A stretch of DNA of 5,002 bases from Deltaproteobacteria bacterium. GTDB taxonomy: Bacteria; Desulfobacterota; Deferrimicrobia; Deferrimicrobiales; Deferrimicrobiaceae. Every line of letters starts with the position of its first letter. The stretch's first letter is position 1. A program made the translations under genes and the position numbers. Shown piece after piece: positions 1-5,002 of this stretch. The DNA lies in the NCBI GenBank assembly GCA_003513855.1, contig DOTC01000233.1, forward strand, positions 1-5,002. Reading direction: 5' to 3'. The notes beneath the pieces were generated by a model. The model searched no databases and had not been told where the DNA came from. It saw nothing but the letters and a program-made list of their open reading frames with translations.

Positions 1-303
1 GGCGGGTTCGGCACGCTCGACGAGTTCTTCGAGTCGCTCACCCTGATCCAGACGGGAAAGATCCGCCGGTTCCCGGTCGTGCTGATGGGGAAGAGCTACT
101 GGGGTGGGCTGCTCGAGTGGATGCGCTCCTCGATGATCCGGGAAGGGACGATCTCCCGGTCCGACCTCAAGCTCTTCCACGTCACGGACGACCCGGTCGG
201 CGCGGCCTCCTTCATCATCAAATCCCACAAGGACAGCATCCGGCCGGTCGACGAGCGCCGCAGGATAGCCCTTCCTCCCCCGGACGACCCGCCCACACTG
301 TAA
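1..303 (+). CDS. LOG family (TIGR00730-type) Rossmann-fold protein, 3' part only
   Basis: This is the last 100 residues of a LOG family protein (once called lysine decarboxylase-like); the 5' part lies outside the window. The frame is open from base 1 and opens with GGFGTLDEFFE, which fits the family's PGGxGTxxE nucleotide-binding and catalytic motif; the Pro would be just outside. It continues with the typical block TGKIRRFPVVLMGKSYWGGL and then LKLFHVTDDP. Characterised LOG proteins are phosphoribohydrolases that split nucleoside 5'-monophosphates, or cytokinin ribotides, into base and ribose 5-phosphate in the cytoplasm; the substrate here cannot be read from the fragment. The final 20 or so residues (RPVDERRR then Pro-rich) look like a variable tail. 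The stop TAA is 11 bases from the inverted-repeat element, so that element probably marks the transcript's end. Confidence 0.9.
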   Translation, partial: GGFGTLDEFFESLTLIQTGKIRRFPVVLMGKSYWGGLLEWMRSSMIREGTISRSDLKLFHVTDDPVGAASFIIKSHKDSIRPVDERRRIALPPPDDPPTL

Positions 304-314
304 CTTTCAACACC

Positions 315-455
315 GGGGACGTTCTTAAACTTTTTTATGGGCACGTATGTTCGATGACGTTTTCCCGGATAGTTTTCCCCACGGCCGCCCCCAAAGGAAA
401 GGGGCGAGAATCTCTTGTTCGGAAGTTCAACCTTAAAAAGTTTAAGAACGTCCCC
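315..455. repeat. Palindromic element with perfect 21-bp terminal inverted repeats (MITE/REP-like)
   Basis: The left arm (315-335) begins GGGGACGTTCTTAAAC and ends in a T run. The right arm (435-455) is its exact reverse complement, 21 of 21 bases, enclosing 99 bases with no credible gene. The arms are AT-rich against very GC-rich surroundings. From memory, GGGGACGTTCTTAAACTTTT-like ends recur in many GC-rich Gram-negative genomes next to Y1 (IS200/REP-associated tyrosine) transposase genes, so I infer a non-autonomous relative of such an element; no transposase is encoded here. No target duplication is visible, which suits Y1 transposition. A further 6-base match, ACTTTC at 303-308 and GAAAGT at 461-466, could extend the symmetry imperfectly or be chance. 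The element fills the gap between two converging genes. Confidence 0.85.
315..455. terminator. Possible bidirectional terminator formed by the inverted repeat
   Basis: Genes converge on this interval from both sides (LOG gene stop at 303, hydrolase stop at 455), and nothing else between them looks like a terminator. RNA from either strand could fold the 21-base arms into a long stem with a 99-base loop. A run of six T at 331-336 sits at the inner end of the left arm, and five A at 435-439 at the inner end of the right arm, but these lie inside the stem rather than after it. This is therefore not a classical rho-independent design, and a role in ending or protecting both transcripts is inference from position and symmetry. 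Confidence 0.35.
386..406. repeat. Small inner hairpin within the palindromic element
   Basis: CGCCCC at 386-391 pairs perfectly with GGGGCG at 401-406 around a 9-base purine-rich loop (CAAAGGAAA). It lies near the middle of the element's 99-base interior and would form the head of a larger cruciform or RNA fold. No T tract follows it. Six GC pairs is modest in such GC-rich DNA, so a structural role is only suggested. Confidence 0.4.
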
Positions 456-1243
456 TAAAGGAAAGTAAGTACCTCGCGGTTGAACGCGTCCGCGTTCTCC
501 GCAAAGAAGCGGTGGGGCGCGCCCGGGAGGAGAACGAGTTTCGCTCCGGGGATGCGATGCGCGATGCGACGCGAATTTTCCGGAGACACCACCATGTCGC
601 CGTCCCCGGTGATCACCAGCGTCGGCACGCCGATGGACCCCAGCCTGTCCCACGCCGAATGACCCACCGCCGCGGCAAGCTGCGCGGCGTTTCCCGCCGC
701 GGAAACCGGCTTCGCAAGCCTTCTCCGGACGAACGCCTCGATCTCCTCCGGGTGGTTCCGCCGATACCCCTCCGTGTACAGAAACGGGAGGGTCCGGCGG
801 ATCTCTTCTTCCGGGTCGGCCCCGGGGGAACGGACGAACACCCCGAGAACCTCGGGCGCGGGGCGCACGGAGCCTTCACCGCCCGGCGCCGTGCACGCCA
901 GAACCAGCTTCCGCACACGGTGCGGGTGCCGCAGCGCAACCTCCTGGGCGATCATCCCGCCGAGGGAAACCCCGAGGACGTGTGCCCGGTCCACCGCAAG
1001 ATGCTCCAGGAGGGCCGTCGCGTCGTCGGCCATCTGCGCAGTCGTGTAGGGCCCCGGCGGGATATCGCTCCCGCCGGCCCCCCGGTTGTCGAACGCGATG
1101 ACCCGGAAGCGCCCCGCGAACGCGGGAAGCTGGAAGAGCCACTCCGAGCGGTCGCTCCCCAGCCCGTTGATCAGGAGCAGCGGTTCTCCCCCCCCGATCG
1201 TCTCGTACTCCATGCGGAAGCCGGGGGTCTCCGTATACGGCAT
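455..1243 (-). CDS. Alpha/beta-fold hydrolase (PcaD/enol-lactonase-like)
   Basis: This complete 262-residue protein has the usual length for a single-domain alpha/beta hydrolase without a signal peptide. The catalytic triad can be read: nucleophile Ser93 in the elbow GVSLGGM (91-97), Asp216 in VITGDGDMVVSPENS, and His244 in LLPGAPHRFF. NGLGSD (26-31) supplies the oxyanion-hole loop, and FDNRGAGGSD (51-60) is the conserved block before the elbow. The overall pattern resembles 3-oxoadipate enol-lactonase (PcaD) and related esterases, but no pca genes are near, so the substrate is unknown. The ATG at 1243 is supported by a purine-rich GAGGAGAG about 8 bases upstream. It is transcribed divergently from rqcH. 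The stop TAG takes its final G from the outer end of the inverted-repeat element, although the C terminus (FNREVLTFL) looks complete for the family. Confidence 0.9.
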   Translation of the reverse strand: MPYTETPGFRMEYETIGGGEPLLLINGLGSDRSEWLFQLPAFAGRFRVIAFDNRGAGGSDIPPGPYTTAQMADDATALLEHLAVDRAHVLGVSLGGMIAQEVALRHPHRVRKLVLACTAPGGEGSVRPAPEVLGVFVRSPGADPEEEIRRTLPFLYTEGYRRNHPEEIEAFVRRRLAKPVSAAGNAAQLAAAVGHSAWDRLGSIGVPTLVITGDGDMVVSPENSRRIAHRIPGAKLVLLPGAPHRFFAENADAFNREVLTFL

Positions 1244-1317
1244 CGCCGGCTCTCTCCTCTCCGGGGGCCCGCGCCCGTTCGTCCCACCGGGCTCCCTCTC
1301 CTCCTTCCGGATGGGAG

Positions 1318-1323
1318 TACAAT
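1318..1323 (+). promoter_or_regulatory. Possible -10 element (TACAAT) for rqcH
   Basis: TACAAT matches the sigma-70 -10 consensus TATAAT at five of six positions and stands out in a GC-rich 89-bp divergent intergenic region. No -35 hexamer is recognisable 16 to 18 bases upstream, where the sequence is C/T-rich. Transcription would begin near 1330, almost at the rqcH ATG at 1333, so this promoter would give a nearly leaderless message. The gene also lacks a well-placed Shine-Dalgarno site: GGGAG at 1313-1317 is 15 bases from the ATG. This is a weak call. Confidence 0.25.
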
Positions 1324-1332
1324 ACCATCACG

Positions 1333-2982
1333 ATGGATGCATTCCTTTTGAAACGGATCGTGGCGGAACTGTCGGAAGGTCTTCGGGGAGCGCTCGTTTC
1401 CAAGGTGTCGCAGCCCCAGGACCGGGAGATCGTGCTGACGCTTTGGACGGGCCGGGAGGAACTCCGTCTCCTCGTATCCGCCCACGCGGAGCTCTGCCGC
1501 ATCCACCTCACCACCCGGCGCGTCCCCAATCCGCCCTCCCCCCCGAGGTTCTGCCAGTACCTGCGACGCCATCTCGCCGGGATGCGGCTTGCCGCGATCT
1601 CCGTCACCCCCTTCGACCGGCTGGTCCGGATGGAGTTCTTTTCGTCGCGGCCCGATGCGGAGCACGACAGGACGACCCTGTTCGCAGAGCTGTACGGGCG
1701 CCACGCCAACCTGATCTACGCGAACCCGGACGGCCTCATCCTCGAGCCGCTCCGGACCATCTCGCCCGAGGAGAGCCGCATCCGGGAGGTCGCACCCGGA
1801 ATCCCTTACCGGCCGCTCCCGAAACCCGAACGGACCTTCCTTCCCGAGATCACCCCGGCCGATGCGGAGCGGATCTGGTCGATGGGGTGGGAGGGGCTGG
1901 CGCGCGTCCTGCAAAAGGAGGTGTCCGGGCTGGGACAGGAGCTGGCCCACGAAGCGGCCGGCCGAGGGAAAGGAGGTGCCGTGGATCTCTACGCGGCGGT
2001 GCGGGAACTGGTACGACGGTACGAGGAAGACGATTTCTCCCCCGGGATCGGCACCCTCCCCACCGGAAAGAAGCGGCTCCTCCCGTTCCCCTGCCCGGAG
2101 GCCGGGTTCGTCGACTTCTCCCCCGCGCCGTCGGCCAACGAGGCGGCGGATCTCTACTACGGGGAGACCGCGCGCAATCACGAGGATGCCGTCCTGCGCC
2201 AGCAGATCCGGTCCCGGCTGTCCGCGCTTCTGCGCAAGGAACGCCACAAGCTCGAAAACGTGAGCGGCGACGAGGAACGGCTGGAGGAAGGACGAAAGGG
2301 GGGGGAACTCGGGGAAACGCTGAAGGCGAACCTTGCCTCCCTGCGGAAGGGGATGGCCGAGTTCCGCGGGATTCCCCTCGACCCGGCGAAGACGCCCGTG
2401 GAGAACATGACCCGGTACTTCCAGCAGCACAAGAAAGCCCGGAGGGCGGCGGAGATCGTGAGAAAACGAAAGCGCGAGGTCTCCGAATCCGTCTACTACC
2501 TCGAGTCGCTCGAGTCGCAGCTCGCGTCGGCCTCCACCCGGGAAGACCTCCTGGCCGTCCGGCAGGAGCTCTCCGCCTCGTTCGCACCTAGGAAGCAGGG
2601 AAAGAAAAAGCCGGTGAAAGCCACGGGGAGGACCGTGCCGCCCCAGGTGGAGGAGCACGTCTTCCGGGGCTATACGATCCTCCTCGGGAAGAACAACGTG
2701 GGGAACGACCGGATCGTGAAGGAGCTGGCGGCACCCGACGATCTGTGGCTGCATACCCAGGGGATCCCGGGAAGCCACGTCCTGATCCGGCGCACGCCGG
2801 GGAAGGAGATCCCGGACGAGGTGGTGGAGGAGGGGGCCCGGCTCGCGGTCTTCCACAGCAAGGCGAGGGGGTCGCGGAACGTCCCGGTGTTCCTCGCGGA
2901 GGCACGGCACGTCTCCAAGTTCAAGGGGGCGAAGCCGGGGCTGGTCCGGATCGCAAAATACCGTACGCTCAACGTGCGATAG
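1333..2982 (+). CDS. rqcH: RqcH/NFACT family ribosome-associated quality control protein (formerly fibronectin-binding protein A-like)
   Basis: This complete 549-residue protein has the NFACT layout. The N-terminal NFACT-N domain (about 1-205) begins MDAFLLKRIVAEL, a conserved family start that fixes the ATG. It carries the Asp-Arg pair D95-R96 in VTPFDRLV, matching the pair needed for tRNA handling and tailing in Bacillus subtilis RqcH. A middle part includes the NEAADLYYGE segment (269-278). A charged, probably coiled-coil region (about 285-415) holds LDPAKTPVENMTRYF (349-363). The C-terminal NFACT-R domain (about 440-545) has GYTILLGKNNVGND and DDLWLHTQGIPGSHV. Known family members bind 60S/50S subunits carrying a stalled peptidyl-tRNA and add a C-terminal alanine tail that marks the product for proteolysis. 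The partner RqcP is not in this window. The ribosome site upstream is poor. Confidence 0.93.
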   Translation: MDAFLLKRIVAELSEGLRGALVSKVSQPQDREIVLTLWTGREELRLLVSAHAELCRIHLTTRRVPNPPSPPRFCQYLRRHLAGMRLAAISVTPFDRLVRMEFFSSRPDAEHDRTTLFAELYGRHANLIYANPDGLILEPLRTISPEESRIREVAPGIPYRPLPKPERTFLPEITPADAERIWSMGWEGLARVLQKEVSGLGQELAHEAAGRGKGGAVDLYAAVRELVRRYEEDDFSPGIGTLPTGKKRLLPFPCPEAGFVDFSPAPSANEAADLYYGETARNHEDAVLRQQIRSRLSALLRKERHKLENVSGDEERLEEGRKGGELGETLKANLASLRKGMAEFRGIPLDPAKTPVENMTRYFQQHKKARRAAEIVRKRKREVSESVYYLESLESQLASASTREDLLAVRQELSASFAPRKQGKKKPVKATGRTVPPQVEEHVFRGYTILLGKNNVGNDRIVKELAAPDDLWLHTQGIPGSHVLIRRTPGKEIPDEVVEEGARLAVFHSKARGSRNVPVFLAEARHVSKFKGAKPGLVRIAKYRTLNVR

Positions 2983-3055
2983 CCGGTCCCCCCCGCGGGA
3001 GGCCGAAGGGGCCGTGCCGATCCATCCCGGCGCCGCGCATCCTTTCGTTTTCCCG

Positions 3056-3071
3056 GTGCATCAACATGCAC
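3056..3071. repeat. Short palindrome GTGCAT-N4-ATGCAC upstream of the PIG-L gene
   Basis: Perfect 6-base inverted repeats separated by CAAC lie 28 bases before the PIG-L family start codon. The position would suit an operator or a small RNA hairpin in the leader. The sequence alone cannot separate this from chance, since a short palindrome like this is not rare. The rest of the 117-bp gap after rqcH (2983-3099) is GC-rich with no convincing terminator or promoter. Confidence 0.25.
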
Positions 3072-3099
3072 AGAACGGCCTTGCTCCCCGAGGAGACGG

Positions 3100-3927
3100 A
3101 TGCAGAGATTCGACGCCGACTACGTCCCGCGTTCCGCGATGACCATCTTCGCCCACCCCGACGATGCCGAGTTCATCGTGTCGGGAACGATCGCACGATG
3201 GACGCAGGCCGGCTGCGAAGTGACCTTCGTGGTCATCACGAGCGGAAACGTCGGAACACACGACGAAACGACCACGCGGGATGCGCTGGCGCGCACGCGC
3301 GAGGCGGAGCAGCGGGAGGCGGCCCGGGCTCTCGGCGTGAAGAAGGTCGTCTTCCTGGGCTACGACGACTGCGAGCTCGTCCCTTCCCTCGAACTGCGCA
3401 GGCGGCTGGTCCGCGAGATCCGGACGCACCGGCCCGAGGTCGTGATCTGCGGCGACCCGCACGCCCTGTTCTTCGAGGACCGCTACATCAACCACCCGGA
3501 CCACCGCGCGGCGGCGGTGGCCGCGCTCGACGCCGTCTTCCCCTGCGCCGAGATGGAGCTTCTGTGGCCCGAGGAGGGACGGGCGCACAAGGTCCACGCG
3601 GTATACGTCTGCGCAACCCACTCCCCGAACACGTGGATCGACATCACCGGGACGATCGACGCAAAGATCGCGTCGCTCGAGGCCTACGGGAGTCAGCTGG
3701 GGGGATGGAACCCGTCAGAAAGGATCCGGGAGCGGGCCTCCCGCGAGGCGGAGAGGGCTGCCAGGCCGCCGGCAGGCGAACCGGACCGCGCCCCCGGCGG
3801 CCCGCGGTACGCCGAGGGGTTCCGGGTGATGAAGCTCAAGGAGCAGGATCCGCCTCCCGGCGTCAGAACGGATAGCCCCGTTTCCCCTGCACGCCCTTCA
3901 GGCAGGCGATCTCCCCGCAGTGGGTGA
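3100..3927 (+). CDS. PIG-L/LmbE family zinc-dependent deacetylase
   Basis: This is a 275-residue cytoplasmic protein without a signal peptide. The zinc motif AHPDD is at 18-22 (H19 and D22 as ligands, D21 as likely general base), and the third ligand is H135 in NHPDH (131-135), as in MshB and other LmbE proteins. Family members remove N-acetyl groups from GlcNAc-containing molecules, for example in glycolipid, mycothiol or bacillithiol synthesis; the substrate here is unknown, and no thiol or glycolipid genes are adjacent. The ATG is chosen because AGGAG lies 4 bases upstream; a later ATG at 3139 has no such site. The core appears to end near YAEGFRVMKLKE (237-248). The last 27 residues, rich in Pro, Arg and Ser, run antisense through the end of the DinB-fold gene, with a 65-base overlap, and look like read-on sequence. 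Residues about 206-235 are also Arg/Glu/Ala/Pro-rich and may be a flexible loop. Confidence 0.9.
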   Translation: MQRFDADYVPRSAMTIFAHPDDAEFIVSGTIARWTQAGCEVTFVVITSGNVGTHDETTTRDALARTREAEQREAARALGVKKVVFLGYDDCELVPSLELRRRLVREIRTHRPEVVICGDPHALFFEDRYINHPDHRAAAVAALDAVFPCAEMELLWPEEGRAHKVHAVYVCATHSPNTWIDITGTIDAKIASLEAYGSQLGGWNPSERIRERASREAERAARPPAGEPDRAPGGPRYAEGFRVMKLKEQDPPPGVRTDSPVSPARPSGRRSPRSG

Positions 3928-4420
3928 AGGCATTCCCCAGGATTGCGTTGTTGATCATGAACAGCATCGTGGACGGGCCGAGCCCGAACACGGTGAGATC
4001 GACGGGACGATCGAGGTCCTTTCCCCGCAGCGATGCCAGGAAATCGTCCGAGGCGGCGTAGACCGCCCGGGCATAGTGGCGAAGCGCCGGTAGGTCCACC
4101 TTCACCGTGCGGCTCCATGCGCTCCAGTCCGGGAGCCCCGGTTTCTCCGGATCGACATCCGGGGGAAGCTCGGAAAGTCCCGTTTTGCCCGCCCAGGCGG
4201 AGGAAAACAGGGGGGCGCCCTCCCGGAACATCCCGTTGACGACGCCGTCCTCCGAGATGAGCACGTGGGCATAGATCGCCCCGATCGGCATCGCCAGGCC
4301 GGGGGGGGACCAGTGCGCCAGCTCCGGCGTCACGTCCGCCATCGTCCCCTCCAGAAGCTCGTGGACGGATTTCAGCTGCTCCCGAAGCAACGAAATGACG
4401 TTGCGCTCTCTTGCCGCCAT
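3863..4420 (-). CDS. DinB-fold family protein (putative metal-dependent enzyme)
   Basis: This complete 185-residue protein fits the DinB/YfiT-like four-helix-bundle superfamily. An N-terminal helix (VISLLREQLKSVHELLEGTM) is followed by PIGAIYAHVLISED with H52, and by the C-terminal block HCGEIACLKGVQGKRGYPF with H167. This C-terminal HxGEI...GYPF ending is typical, so the gene looks intact. Members usually bind a divalent metal through three His; H52 and H167 are likely ligands, while the third is not obvious (H20 or E170 are candidates). Known relatives include thiol-dependent S-transferases and DNA-damage-induced proteins of unknown function, so no reaction is assigned. AGGAGGG about 5 to 6 bases before the ATG is a strong ribosome site. 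It follows nadE by 69 bp on the same strand, suggesting co-transcription, and its 3' end overlaps the PIG-L gene. Confidence 0.8.
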   Translation of the reverse strand: MAARERNVISLLREQLKSVHELLEGTMADVTPELAHWSPPGLAMPIGAIYAHVLISEDGVVNGMFREGAPLFSSAWAGKTGLSELPPDVDPEKPGLPDWSAWSRTVKVDLPALRHYARAVYAASDDFLASLRGKDLDRPVDLTVFGLGPSTMLFMINNAILGNAFTHCGEIACLKGVQGKRGYPF

Positions 4421-4489
4421 GGGATCCCTCCTCTCCCTTACGATGTCCGGCCGTTTCTGCTCATGCGGGCAGACGGGTGCAAAACGGTG

Positions 4490-5002
4490 TTACCCATGGA
4501 ACCGGCTGGTGATCGGCATGCGGCGGTCCCTGCCCAGTGCCCGCGGGGTGATCTTGACCCCCGGCGGGGCCTGGCGCCGCTTGTATTCGCTTTGATCGAC
4601 GAGAGCCACGACGCGACGGACGACCTCCTCGGGATACCCCACCGCGACCATCTCGGGGATGCTTCTGTCCTTCTCCACGTACATCCGCAGGATCGGGTCG
4701 AGCACGTCGTACTCGGGAAGGGAGTCCGTATCCTTCTGGTCGGGAGCCAGTTCCGCCGACGGGGGCCGTGTGAACACCCGCTCCGGGATGACGGTTCGAC
4801 CGCACCGAAGGTTGTAGAAGCGCGAGAGCCGGTAGACGTTCGTCTTGTACAGATCCTTGATCATGGCGAACCCTCCCGCCATGTCGCCGTACAGGGTCGC
4901 GTACCCGACGCTCATCTCGCTCTTGTTCCCCGTGGTGAGCACGAGGTGGCCGAACTTGTTGGAAAGGGCCATGAGGATCGTGCCGCGGATGCGCGCCTGG
5001 AT
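4490..5002 (-). CDS. nadE: Glutamine-dependent NAD+ synthetase, C-terminal part
   Basis: This is the last 170 residues of NadE; the start and the N-terminal glutaminase part lie beyond the right edge. The frame stays open to base 5002 with [16 protein letters not shown], so the internal ATG at 4972 is not the real start. Visible synthetase-domain motifs are LTTGNKSE (22-29 of the fragment), YGDMAGGFA (38-46), RPPSAEL (79-85), [15 protein letters not shown] (88-102) and the C-terminal [14 protein letters not shown] (141-154) ending MPITSRFHG. The enzyme converts deamido-NAD+ with ATP and ammonia to NAD+, the last step of NAD synthesis in the cytoplasm. The C-terminal motifs and ending match the long, roughly 540 to 580 residue glutamine-using form better than the short ammonia-only form; the missing N-terminal half would settle it. 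Confidence 0.93.
   Translation of the reverse strand: MQARIRGTILMALSNKFGHLVLTTGNKSEMSVGYATLYGDMAGGFAMIKDLYKTNVYRLSRFYNLRCGRTVIPERVFTRPPSAELAPDQKDTDSLPEYDVLDPILRMYVEKDRSIPEMVAVGYPEEVVRRVVALVDQSEYKRRQAPPGVKITPRALGRDRRMPITSRFHG

Noticed and set aside
512..1351. Long plus-strand open frame opposite the hydrolase gene
   Set aside because: It is antisense to a gene with a complete catalytic triad, has no recognisable domain, and has the Arg/Pro-rich make-up of a GC-rich shadow frame.
2500..2517. Tandem 9-base repeat (CTCGAGTCG twice) inside rqcH
   Set aside because: It encodes LES-LES in the helical region, and this segment is family-like; probably chance codon reuse.
1086..2591. Plus-strand open frame of 501 codons overlapping rqcH in another frame
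   Set aside because: Low-complexity Arg/Gly/Pro translation with no motif; rqcH in the neighbouring frame is unmistakable.
1171..2910. Minus-strand open frame of 579 codons opposite rqcH
   Set aside because: It mirrors the whole rqcH gene and has no family motif; high GC lowers stop frequency in this frame.
3001..3013. GGCC-N5-GGCC stem after rqcH as a terminator
   Set aside because: Only four base pairs and no T tract follows.
2745..3875. Plus-strand open frame spanning the end of rqcH and most of the PIG-L gene
   Set aside because: It covers two well-supported genes in a different frame and has biased, motif-free composition.
4441..4489. Promoter for the DinB-fold gene between it and nadE
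   Set aside because: A TTGCAC-like hexamer can be found but the matching -10 (CAGAAA) is poor, so co-transcription with nadE is the simpler reading.
1..5002. A new defence, secretion or biosynthetic system, CRISPR array or RNA gene
   Set aside because: All recognised genes belong to unrelated common families, and no repeat array, tRNA-like or rRNA-like sequence is visible.

Overview
The window is a compact, GC-rich stretch of bacterial chromosome with six protein genes, two of them cut by the window edges. Coding density is high, Shine-Dalgarno sites are GGAG-like and intergenic gaps are short. Gene content is housekeeping-like: a LOG-family nucleotide hydrolase, an alpha/beta hydrolase, an RqcH/NFACT protein, a LmbE/PIG-L deacetylase, a DinB-fold protein and a glutamine-dependent NAD synthetase. 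Together with the short inverted-repeat element this suggests a GC-rich Gram-negative lineage, possibly Desulfobacterota/Deltaproteobacteria such as Geobacter relatives. That placement is an inference, since no marker gene is present.

Layout from left to right. Positions 1-303 (+) are the 3' end of a LOG family gene. Positions 315-455 hold a 141-bp palindromic element bounded by a perfect 21-bp inverted repeat beginning GGGGACGTTCTTAAAC. It lies exactly between two converging genes, and its last base forms part of the stop codon of the gene on its right. Positions 455-1243 (-) encode an alpha/beta hydrolase, transcribed away from rqcH (1333-2982, +), with an 89-bp divergent intergenic region between them. 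A PIG-L/LmbE family gene (3100-3927, +) follows rqcH after 117 bp. It converges on and overlaps by 65 bp a DinB-fold gene (3863-4420, -). The latter lies 69 bp downstream of nadE (4490 to beyond 5002, -), and the two may be co-transcribed.

There is no sign that these genes form one pathway. They read as a run of unrelated housekeeping and salvage genes: ribosome-associated quality control, NAD synthesis, nucleotide or metabolite clean-up. I do not see a new multi-gene system. The observation most worth following is the palindromic element at 315-455, which looks like a non-autonomous repeat of the kind mobilised by Y1 (IS200/REP-associated) transposases and may also serve as a two-way transcription terminator. 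The convergent overlap that lengthens the PIG-L C terminus is second. No stretch longer than about 160 bases lacks a gene.
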